DNA of 64,000 nt. Source: Acetobacterium sp. KB-1 (GTDB taxonomy: Bacteria; Bacillota; Clostridia; Eubacteriales; Eubacteriaceae). The stretch is from contig NZ_CP030040.1 of the NCBI RefSeq assembly GCF_003260995.1, positions 1,719,620 to 1,783,619 of the forward strand, read 5' to 3'. The notes under the pieces are model-generated. The model was given only the letters and a program-made list of their open reading frames with translations. It searched no databases and had not been told where the DNA came from. The translations under genes and the position numbers were made by a program. Positions 8,743 to 15,488 of the stretch are shown in pieces (within the stretch, counting starts at the first letter, position 1; every line of letters begins with the position of its first letter).

Positions 8743-8829
8743 TACCAAGTGGCCCGGCCATGACATGGGGACATTTCGCCTTTGTTCCCTATCGGGCGGA
8801 CAGGCGTAACGTCCCCATTTCATACCCTT
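8743..8829. repeat. GACACGGGGACATTT-type dispersed repeat
   Basis: CGGCCATGACATGGGGACAT continues as TTCGCCTTTGTTCCCTATC, and an inverted partial match (CGTCCCCATTTCATACCC) ends at about 8829. Same family as 4084, 8083 and 11991-12100. Confidence 0.7.
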
Positions 8830-8958
8830 CCGCTCCCTCAGTCATCGCCTACCTTGTGCCTATCCAAACATTTGTTCTGTTTTGGGTTGATAATTGATCA
8901 GGAATGCGTTATACTACTTATGGAACATATGTTCGATTTTATTGAAAGAGGTGACAAT

Positions 8959-9537
8959 GTGGATAATAATGAAATGATTCTTTTGGTTCGGGGCGCCAAA
9001 AAAAGGGATACGGAATGCCAATTGGCTTTAATTGACGGCTTCAGGCCTTTGATGCTGTCGATGATTCGACGTTATATTTATGAAGTGGATGCGGTTGATG
9101 ATTATTTAAGTGAAGGGGCTATTGTGCTGCTAAACGCGGTGGAAACCTTTAATGAAGATCTGGGGGTTCCTTTTTCCGGCTATTTGAAAAAAGAATTGTT
9201 TTATTATTTTGTCAATGTCGCCAAGGTTCATCAGAATTTCTACACCCTTGATGGTGGGATCTCCGAGGGCGAAAGCTTTTCGCTGCTCGATACCCTTGCT
9301 GATCCCACTGATATTGAGGGTGATTATATCCGGGCCGAGGACTTCGCTGCCTTGAAGCGGTATCTGCCTCAGCTTAGGGAGCGACAACGCTGGATTATTG
9401 AGGAGCACTATTTTAAAAAACGCAGCTTTCGGGAGATTGCAGCGCATATTGGGGTCAGCTCCAACTCGCTGGTCAAACTCCATCGCCGGGCGATTGCCGA
9501 TTTGCGGACATATTTTGGAATGAATCTGGTGAATTGA
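8959..9537 (+). CDS. Sigma-70 family sigma factor linked to the holin module
   Basis: With a GTG start behind AGAGGTGA, the protein has 192 residues. The frame stays open upstream to ATGs at 8929 and 8920, which lack good ribosome sites. Region 2-like sequence lies at about 20-95 (MLSMIRRYIYEVDAVDDYLS, FSGYLKKELFYYFVN). Region 4 lies at about 130-185 (LPQLRERQRWIIEEHYFKKR, FREIAAHIGVSSNSLVKLHR). It resembles the divergent clostridial sigma factors of the UviA/TcdR/BotR kind in size and in its pairing with a TcdE-like holin. That assignment is inference. It has its own terminator, so it may drive the holin/DUF unit in trans. Confidence 0.8.
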   Translation: MDNNEMILLVRGAKKRDTECQLALIDGFRPLMLSMIRRYIYEVDAVDDYLSEGAIVLLNAVETFNEDLGVPFSGYLKKELFYYFVNVAKVHQNFYTLDGGISEGESFSLLDTLADPTDIEGDYIRAEDFAALKRYLPQLRERQRWIIEEHYFKKRSFREIAAHIGVSSNSLVKLHRRAIADLRTYFGMNLVN

Positions 9538-9540
9538 AAA

Positions 9541-9587
9541 AAGGGCCAGACAGACGAATTGAGATTCGGCTGTCTGGCCCTTTTTGC
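9541..9587 (+). terminator. Rho-independent terminator after the sigma gene
   Basis: AAGGGCCAGACAG and CTGTCTGGCCCTTTTT form a 12-bp GC-rich stem just after the stop codon, with A and T tracts on both sides, so it may work in both directions. Confidence 0.9.
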
Positions 9588-9609
9588 GCGGGTTGGTTTC
9601 TTTGGACTG

Positions 9610-9669
9610 TAGGGGCGGGTATTACCCGCCCGGTGACGTTGGTACGGGCGATTAATAATCGCCCCTACA
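9610..9669. repeat. Two GGGCG-type palindromic repeats
   Basis: The first reads GGGGCGGGTATTACCCGCCC (9612-9631). The second reads ACGGGCGATTAATAATCGCC followed by CCTACAG (9644-9670). Their loops differ but the overall layout is the same. Confidence 0.8.
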
Positions 9670-9707
9670 GGATGATGCGTTACGCTATTGGCGATAGGCC
9701 TCATGCC

Positions 9708-10730
9708 CTACCTTTTTAGGTCTTCGGCGATTTGGTTGAGTTTTTTGAGCCGATGATAAACGCCGGATTTTCCGACCGGGGGGTCGAGGCGCTCACCCAG
9801 TTCTTTGATGCTGGCGTCGGGGTAGTTCAGGCGCAGTTCGGCGATCTGATAGAGATTACGGGGCAGATTTTTAAGGCCGAACTGATCTTTTATCAACATG
9901 ATATCGGCGACCTGGTCATAGGAAGCGGCGATCGTTTTATTAAGATTAGCGGTTTCACAATTGACCTGACGGTTGACATCATTGCGCATTTCTTTGACGA
10001 TCCGAATATTTTCCATTTCCAGAAGCCCGCGATGGGCACCGATAACACTGAGAAAATCGACGACGCTACTGCCTTCCTTTAAATAAAGCACCCAATGACC
10101 TTTTCTGTGAATGAGGTTTGACTTGATTTCATACTGATCCAGGATTGCTTTAATGCTTTGGAGGTAGGCGCATTGTTCATTCGCGGCGGGACTGCGTTCG
10201 CTTTTTTTCTCGCTTTTTTTCTCAATTTTTTTATTCGCCAGTGGTGTTTTCTTCCCCACCAGTTCCAGATGATAGGTTTTCTCAGGATTGGAGACGGACC
10301 CTGATCCCAGAAAAGCCCCCCGGATATAGGCTTTTGTCTGACTGGTCTGTTTTCTAAACTTATCCGGCACCTGGTTGGCAAAAAAAGCCTGGCCTTCGGT
10401 GTTATAGGTAAGAATCAGGCAGTCCTCCAGAATTTTTTTAGCGACGACCGGTTCGTCAAGCACCACCCGATAAGCCCGATGTTCTTTGAACTTTCGGGTT
10501 TTTTCTATTTTAATTTTGGGTTTGATCTGGTAAAGCTCTTTCACCAGCCGATAGCACCTGGCCGCCACCGAAGGATTTTCGGTCTTGATGCTGATGGTCA
10601 TCGCTCCGGCTCCATCAATGGCAATGGTTGCGACAGCACCAATAAGCCCCGACAGTTCAGCCAGCTGGCTGGCTCTGGAGCCAAAGGGTATCTTGGAAAG
10701 ATCTTTTTTTAAGATGGCTGAAAACGTCAT
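9708..10730 (-). CDS. whiA: WhiA family DNA-binding protein
   Basis: The 340-residue protein has an N-terminal LAGLIDADG-type fold (ELSGLIGAVATI, AYIRGAFLGSGSVSNPEKTYHLE) and a C-terminal helix-turn-helix (PDASIKELGERLDPPVGKSG, HRLKKLNQIAEDL). WhiA links cell division, cell wall and growth control in Gram-positive bacteria. It is the last gene of the murB-PHP-rapZ-yvcK-whiA order common in Firmicutes. At about residues 160-185 there is a lysine-rich insertion (NKKIEKKSEKKSERS) that seems longer than usual in the family. GGAGGAG precedes the ATG by six bases. The gap to yvcK is filled with tandem repeats. Confidence 0.95.
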   Translation of the reverse strand: MTFSAILKKDLSKIPFGSRASQLAELSGLIGAVATIAIDGAGAMTISIKTENPSVAARCYRLVKELYQIKPKIKIEKTRKFKEHRAYRVVLDEPVVAKKILEDCLILTYNTEGQAFFANQVPDKFRKQTSQTKAYIRGAFLGSGSVSNPEKTYHLELVGKKTPLANKKIEKKSEKKSERSPAANEQCAYLQSIKAILDQYEIKSNLIHRKGHWVLYLKEGSSVVDFLSVIGAHRGLLEMENIRIVKEMRNDVNRQVNCETANLNKTIAASYDQVADIMLIKDQFGLKNLPRNLYQIAELRLNYPDASIKELGERLDPPVGKSGVYHRLKKLNQIAEDLKR

Positions 10731-10758
10731 GGCTGCTCCTCCTTCATTGTTGGTGGGG

Positions 10759-10950
10759 GGCGGGCGATTGATAATCGCCCCTACGGGGGTCTTTCCCTCG
10801 CCCCTACCGGCTACAGGCTGCCCGGATATCCGGGCGATTGATAATCGCCCCTACGGGGGTCTTCCCTCGCCCCTACCGGCTACAGACTGCCCAAATATCC
10901 GGGCGATTGATAATCGCCCCTACGGGGGTCTATTCCCTCGCCCCTACGGG
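10759..10950. repeat. Three tandem units of about 70 bp containing the GGGCGAT palindrome
   Basis: Units begin at 10761, 10831 and 10900, each with CGGGCGATTGATAATCGCCC then CTACGGGGGTCT. A tail CCCTCGCCCCTACCGGCTAC joins the first two units to the next; the third unit is cut short. Period 69-70 bp. This places a local expansion of the dispersed repeat between yvcK and whiA. Confidence 0.9.
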
Positions 10951-10958
10951 ATGATGTT

Positions 10959-11969
10959 TTATTTTACGTAGGTTTCGAAGATGCGGCGGGCCAGGAGGTC
11001 GGCATCGTGACGGACAAACCCATTCTCCATGACGACGTAGTCATCCAGAATATACGCGTATTGTTTGAGGGGATTTTTGATTTCCACCACTGCGGCTTCG
11101 CATTTTTTATATTTTTCTTCGATACTTTTAGGCAGATTGCCGGTGTTGGCCACCACATAGTCAAAGAGTCGGCCTTCGGCTTGGTCCAGGTGGGCTTCGA
11201 TGGCCCGGATATGATCTTCCTGGGTGTAACCGTCAGTTTCACCCGGCTGAGTCATGATATTACAGATGTAAAAACGTCTGGCCCGACTGTCAAAGATCGC
11301 TCGGGCAACATCCTTCACCAACAAATTGGGAATCACACTGGTATAAAGACTGCCCGGCCCCAGGACAATCATGTCGGCGTTTTTAATGGCTTCGATGGTT
11401 TCTGGCAGCGGGCTGATCTTTGGCTGTTTTAAAAACATTCGGGCAACGGGGCTCTGTTGCGCGAGAGCCGCTTTGGGAATCGACGACTCCCCTTCGATGA
11501 CGGCTCCGTTTTCCAGGGTCGCCATCAGCACCATTTGAGACAAGGTCACGGGCAACACCTCGCCTTTTATTTGAAGGACATCGGAGGTCCGCCGGACAGC
11601 GTCATAAAAATCACTGCTGATCCCATTCATCGCGGCCAGAAAAAGATTGCCAAAGCTCTGGCCTTCCATACAGCCCCCGGGAAAGCGATAATTAAAAAGC
11701 TCCTGCATGACGTTTTCGTCGTCAGCCAAAGCCAGAATGCAGCTTCTGATGTCACCTGGAGGGAGGATGCCCAGGTCTTCTCGTAGTTTTCCTGATCCGC
11801 CACCGTCATCACCAACGGTGACGATGGCGGTAAGATTATTGGTGTATTTTTTAAGTCCCCGGAGAATGACGGATAAACCGGTGCCGCCGCCAATGGCGAC
11901 GACCTTGGGGTTTCTCACTTTAACAATGTCTTTCAAGGTGAACTCCCTAATGTATTCTTTCATATCCAT
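10959..11969 (-). CDS. yvcK: YvcK/GlmR gluconeogenesis and cell-envelope factor (CofD-like)
   Basis: The protein has about 336 residues from the chosen ATG (MDMKEYIREF). A GGAAGTGAT site lies just before it. The frame is open further upstream, but that sequence is dispersed repeat. The nucleotide-sugar binding core is clear: VVAIGGGTGLSVILRGLKKY, VTVGDDGGGSGKLREDLGIL, PGDIRSCILALAD and VLGPGSLYTSVIPNLLV. YvcK proteins bind UDP-GlcNAc and steer carbon toward the cell wall under gluconeogenic growth, which suits an acetogen. It is part of the rapZ-yvcK-whiA cluster. Confidence 0.95.
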   Translation of the reverse strand: MDMKEYIREFTLKDIVKVRNPKVVAIGGGTGLSVILRGLKKYTNNLTAIVTVGDDGGGSGKLREDLGILPPGDIRSCILALADDENVMQELFNYRFPGGCMEGQSFGNLFLAAMNGISSDFYDAVRRTSDVLQIKGEVLPVTLSQMVLMATLENGAVIEGESSIPKAALAQQSPVARMFLKQPKISPLPETIEAIKNADMIVLGPGSLYTSVIPNLLVKDVARAIFDSRARRFYICNIMTQPGETDGYTQEDHIRAIEAHLDQAEGRLFDYVVANTGNLPKSIEEKYKKCEAAVVEIKNPLKQYAYILDDYVVMENGFVRHDADLLARRIFETYVK

Positions 11970-11990
11970 GAGATCACTTCCTTTTTTTAT

Positions 11991-12100
11991 TACTAATTGG
12001 CTTAGCCATGACACGGGAACGCGACGGATGATGTCATCCCTAAAATTATACCGTGTTGCCCGGGTGTGATAAGGGGATATTTCGCTTTTCACACCCTACC
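11991..12100. repeat. GACACGGGGACATTT-type repeat, two copies between rapZ and yvcK
   Basis: TTGGCTTAGCCATGACACGG (from 11998) and CGGGTGTGATAAGGGGATAT (from 12061) are diverged copies of the repeat at 4084 and 8743. The second ends in TTTCACACCCTACC, as the 8083 copy ends in TTTCATGCCCTACC. They explain the spurious N-terminal extension of the yvcK frame. Confidence 0.65.
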
Positions 12101-12973
12101 TTAGTGGTCGAGACGGTTTCTTTTGATGTCCCGGTGTTTGAGGGAGGTTTCGTAGCCTTTTTCTTTTAGGGCTTTGTTTAAAAGCCAGGCAAAGGTCACC
12201 GAGCGGTGCTGACCGCCGGTGCAGCCGATGGCGATTTCAACGGTATTTTTGGATACCTTGGCAAATTGAGGAATGACAAATGTCATTAACGCTTCCAGTT
12301 TGTCGTAAAAGACCTGAGCTTCCCGGAAGGACATCACATAATCTCTGACTAACTGATCTTCACCGGTTAAATTTCTAAGTTCTTTTTTATAGAAGGGATT
12401 AGGCAGAAACCGGACATCAAAGACATAATCTGCACCCATGGGGCTGGCATATTTAAAACCAAAGGAGTATATTTTTACCTTTGGTTTCGAGTTATCCCGA
12501 TCTGCTTCTGCTACTTTTATGAGCTGTTGCTTTAATTCTCTAACCTTAATATCGGAGGTGTCAATGACTTCGTCGGCTATTTCTCTAAAGTGTTCCAGCC
12601 TTATTCGTTCCTGCCGGATCGCTTCAATCAAATTGCCGGTGGAATCCGTCAGGGGATGATCCCGCCGGGTTTCCTGGTAGCGGGCGACCAGTATCTCGTC
12701 TCTGGCATCTAAAAAGATCATCCGGATATCATCCTTCGACTGCTTGTATTCAGCCAGGAGGGTATCTTTCCCCTCTAAGAATACATCCCCGCGGACATCG
12801 GTGACCAGGGCGATTTTTTCAATTTCGGTGGCTGATTGCTGGCAGAGGTTGATAAAGGTCACCATGAGTTGCGGGGGAATATTGTCCACACAAAAATAGC
12901 CCAGATCTTCAAGAATCTGGATGGCCTGGGATTTTCCTGCCCCGGACATGCCGGTGATGATGATGGTTTTCAT
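12101..12973 (-). CDS. rapZ: RapZ/YvcJ family nucleotide-binding protein
   Basis: The 290-residue protein has a Walker A motif, TGMSGAGKSQAIQILEDLGY, at residues 7-26 and the block CVDNIPPQLM. The C-terminal signature TVEIAIGCTGGQHRSVTFA is typical of RapZ. In enterobacteria RapZ is an adaptor for RNase E acting on GlmS-regulating small RNAs. The Firmicutes homologue YvcJ is a P-loop GTP/ATP-binding protein with a less clear role. The start follows AAGGAGG. It lies between the PHP gene and yvcK. Confidence 0.95.
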   Translation of the reverse strand: MKTIIITGMSGAGKSQAIQILEDLGYFCVDNIPPQLMVTFINLCQQSATEIEKIALVTDVRGDVFLEGKDTLLAEYKQSKDDIRMIFLDARDEILVARYQETRRDHPLTDSTGNLIEAIRQERIRLEHFREIADEVIDTSDIKVRELKQQLIKVAEADRDNSKPKVKIYSFGFKYASPMGADYVFDVRFLPNPFYKKELRNLTGEDQLVRDYVMSFREAQVFYDKLEALMTFVIPQFAKVSKNTVEIAIGCTGGQHRSVTFAWLLNKALKEKGYETSLKHRDIKRNRLDH

Positions 12974-12982
12974 GGTGCCTCC

Positions 12983-13714
12983 TTATTCGGCGATGTTGAT
13001 GATGCGGCTAATTGGGATGCCCGCGGCTTTGATGGTTTGGGGCGTACTTTTCATATCGCCTAAGGCCGCCGTGCTGTGGGCGTCACTATTAATGGCAAAG
13101 TCGACCGGATATTTCATGGCGACTTTTATTTCGTCGACGTTTAAATGATCATGTCTGGGATTGATCTCCAGAATCACGCCGTGTTTGGCGGCAGCTTTTG
13201 CTACCGGTTCAATATTAATCGGCATTTTATCACCAGGATGGGTAATTAGCTTGATCTTGTAGCGCTCCATCATTTTGATATAAGTCCGGGTGTTCATCCC
13301 GACCACCCGTTTCCGTAAAAATGGCAGCACCCGGGCTGCATAATTGGGGATCGCAAATACAAAAATGTCTTTGATACTGGCTGGAATATAACCATAATGG
13401 TATCCGGCTGAGATCCAGTCGCAATGTTTCTTTTCTTCGTCACCAATATCAATACTACCATCTGCTCCAGTGATGTTGGATTCGACCGACAGGTAGATGT
13501 CAATGTCGTCATATTTTTGATTGAGGGCATCAATTTCAGCCCGCATTTTGGCAAAGTTCTCTTTTTTTACGCCAAACAGGGGATGACTGCGGCCATGGTC
13601 GGAAATCGTGATCGCTTTCAGACCGATTTTTCGTCCCTGCTCCACCATCTCAGCAATGGTATTTTTACCATGGCTATAGGTTGTATGGGTGTGCATATCA
13701 TGTACTATTTTCAT
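12983..13714 (-). CDS. PHP-domain phosphoesterase
   Basis: The 243-residue protein has metal-binding motifs of the PHP superfamily: HDMHTHTTYSHG at the N-terminus, ISDHGRSHPLFG, an internal ITHPGDK, and NSDAHSTAALGD near the C-terminus. It resembles the YcdX-type and histidinol-phosphatase-type branch. The substrate is unknown. PHP genes of this kind are a standard member of the murB-rapZ-yvcK-whiA cluster, though their role there is not settled. It starts five bases after the murB stop. Confidence 0.9.
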   Translation of the reverse strand: MKIVHDMHTHTTYSHGKNTIAEMVEQGRKIGLKAITISDHGRSHPLFGVKKENFAKMRAEIDALNQKYDDIDIYLSVESNITGADGSIDIGDEEKKHCDWISAGYHYGYIPASIKDIFVFAIPNYAARVLPFLRKRVVGMNTRTYIKMMERYKIKLITHPGDKMPINIEPVAKAAAKHGVILEINPRHDHLNVDEIKVAMKYPVDFAINSDAHSTAALGDMKSTPQTIKAAGIPISRIINIAE

Positions 13715-13718
13715 GAAT

Positions 13719-14627
13719 TTACTCGTCGTTACCGATGACGATGACTTCCGTTTTTAGTTCAACGCCAAATTTTTCTTTGACTCCGGCTTGAATGGCACCG
13801 ATGAGGTTTAAAATATCAGCAGCGCTGGCACCGCCTTTGTTGATGACAAAACCGCTGTGTTTTTCGGACACCTGGGCGCCGCCGAGGGTATAACCTCTAA
13901 ACCCGGCATCTTGAACCAGTTTGCCGGCATAGTAACCTTCCGGTCGGCGGAAGGTGCTGCCGGCACTGGGGTATTCCAGCGGCTGTTTGGTCTCTCTTTG
14001 GGTATTTAAATCGAGCATTCTTTCTTCAATGGCTTGATAATCGCCGTTTTTAAGCGCAAGTTCCACACTGACCAGAACCCAGTGGTGCTGCTGGAGAATG
14101 CTTGTGCGGTAGGCAAAATTACATTGATCGCCGGGAATTGATTTTAGACTGCCATCTTCGGTAATAACGGTGATGCTCTTAATGATCCCTTTCATTTCGC
14201 CGTCGTAGGCGCCGGCATTCATGGTGACGGCACCTCCCAGACTACCGGGAATACCAGAGGCAAATTCCAGGCCGGTGAGTTTTTCTTTTAGGGCCACCTT
14301 GGCCAGATCTTTTAAGCTGATCCCTGGTTCGGCAATCAAGGTTTCGCCGACTTTTTTAACCTGATTAAGTGCTTTGGTATTGATAATAATACCACTAAAA
14401 CCCTTATCCCGGACGATCAGGTTACTGCCATTGCCCATAATGTAGACCGGCTTTTCGGACTTTTTGCAGATTTCCAGAACTGCCTTTAATTCTTCTCGGG
14501 ATTGGGGCATTAAAAAAAGATCTGCCGGACCGCCCACTTGAAAAGAGGTGTGGTTTTTCATGGGTTCATTTTTTTTTATATTTTCGGTTGCCATAATGGC
14601 TTTTAGTTTGTTAATTGTATGATTCAT
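13719..14627 (-). CDS. murB: UDP-N-acetylenolpyruvoylglucosamine reductase
   Basis: The 302-residue enzyme makes UDP-N-acetylmuramate with NADPH and FAD, an early peptidoglycan step in the cytoplasm. The FAD-binding part shows MGNGSNLIVRDKGFSGI and GIPGSLGGAVTMNAGAYDG. The second half shows AGSTFRRPEGYYAGKLVQDA with the catalytic Ser region and GFVINKGGASAADIL. A C-terminal Glu lies in LKTEVIVIG. The layout fits the short (type II) MurB. AGGAAG precedes the ATG. It is the first gene of the cluster. Confidence 0.96.
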   Translation of the reverse strand: MNHTINKLKAIMATENIKKNEPMKNHTSFQVGGPADLFLMPQSREELKAVLEICKKSEKPVYIMGNGSNLIVRDKGFSGIIINTKALNQVKKVGETLIAEPGISLKDLAKVALKEKLTGLEFASGIPGSLGGAVTMNAGAYDGEMKGIIKSITVITEDGSLKSIPGDQCNFAYRTSILQQHHWVLVSVELALKNGDYQAIEERMLDLNTQRETKQPLEYPSAGSTFRRPEGYYAGKLVQDAGFRGYTLGGAQVSEKHSGFVINKGGASAADILNLIGAIQAGVKEKFGVELKTEVIVIGNDE

Positions 14628-14696
14628 TTGATTACTTCCTAACTTTTTGTGCTTAGATTGTGTTCATCATACCATTATTTATTAAGATTCGCCATA

Positions 14697-14722
14697 AAAA
14701 AAGACCCCATGCGGGTCTTTTT
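14697..14722 (-). terminator. Rho-independent terminator after comF
   Basis: AAGACCC-CATGC-GGGTCTT with flanking A and T tracts, just beyond the comF stop. Confidence 0.85.
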
Positions 14723-14736
14723 AAGAATCTTTTATT

Positions 14737-15486
14737 CTATTCTGCGACGGCGCAGAGGATAGCGATTAAGACTTTGGCGGCGCCGGCTTCGAGCAGGGTA
14801 GCGGCGGTTTCGGTCAGGGTGGCGCCGGTGGTGAGAACGTCATCAACCAGCAGGATGGTTTTGTTTTGGATGGCCTTACCGTGTTCCACCGTAAAAGCGC
14901 CGGTGAGATTGGACAGCCGTTGTTCCCGACCCTGTCCGATCTGATGGGGAGTATCGCGGTTACGGATCAGGATTTGTGTTGCCAGTACCGGGGCTTTAGT
15001 CCTTGTCTGATTTAACCCTTCTAAAATACCCTGGGCAATCTTTTCGCTCTGGTTATAGCCCCGTTCTTCCCGGCGGTTCGGATGCAGCGGGACCGGGATG
15101 AGCAAATCCACCTCGCTGATCCATTGACATTGCGCCATGGCCGCCCCCATTTGCCTGCCGACCCAGATGCCCAGGTGGGGACGGTCGCCAAATTTAATGG
15201 CAGCAACCAATTTTTCCCCGCCATCTTGATAGTTAAGATAGGCATAGCCGCCTGAAAATGGAAGGTTGCGTTTGGCACAGGGAATGCAGACATCCCGATC
15301 TGCGGCGAAGATCGGTCGGCCGCATTTACAACAGGTGGGGTTATTAATGCGCGGCAGATCGTCTTCGCATTGATGGCACAAAAAGCGGTCGGTGACAAAA
15401 AGCACCTTACCACAGATCGGGCAGGTGCCGTTTTTGAGGAAGAGATTGTTTTCGAGGAAGGTCAGGATGGTTTGTTTTAGGTTCAT
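14737..15486 (-). CDS. comF: ComF family protein (phosphoribosyltransferase-like)
   Basis: The protein has about 249 residues from the chosen ATG (MNLKQTILTF), which has GAGGT five bases before it and lies two bases after the recD2 stop. An N-terminal double zinc-finger shows CPICGKVLF, CHQCEDD, CCKCGRPIF and CIPCAKRN. The C-terminal type I PRTase motif is ILLVDDVLTTGATLTE. ComFC-type proteins take part in DNA uptake and transformation in naturally competent bacteria. No other competence gene lies in the window, but coupling to RecD2 fits a DNA-processing role. Confidence 0.92.
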   Translation of the reverse strand: MNLKQTILTFLENNLFLKNGTCPICGKVLFVTDRFLCHQCEDDLPRINNPTCCKCGRPIFAADRDVCIPCAKRNLPFSGGYAYLNYQDGGEKLVAAIKFGDRPHLGIWVGRQMGAAMAQCQWISEVDLLIPVPLHPNRREERGYNQSEKIAQGILEGLNQTRTKAPVLATQILIRNRDTPHQIGQGREQRLSNLTGAFTVEHGKAIQNKTILLVDDVLTTGATLTETAATLLEAGAAKVLIAILCAVAE

Positions 15487-15488
15487 GG

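Noticed and set aside
7672-9537. Prophage remnant
   Set aside because: Only a holin is phage-like. No integrase, structural, packaging or replication genes are near, and the partners are DUF1659, DUF2922 and a sigma factor.
10585-10971. 128-codon frame overlapping whiA and the tandem repeats
   Set aside because: It is antisense to whiA and then repeats IRAIDNRPYGG, which is the product of the palindromic repeat units.
11970-12092. N-terminal extension of YvcK by 41 residues
   Set aside because: The extension is encoded by a dispersed repeat. A strong ribosome site sits before the internal ATG at 11969.
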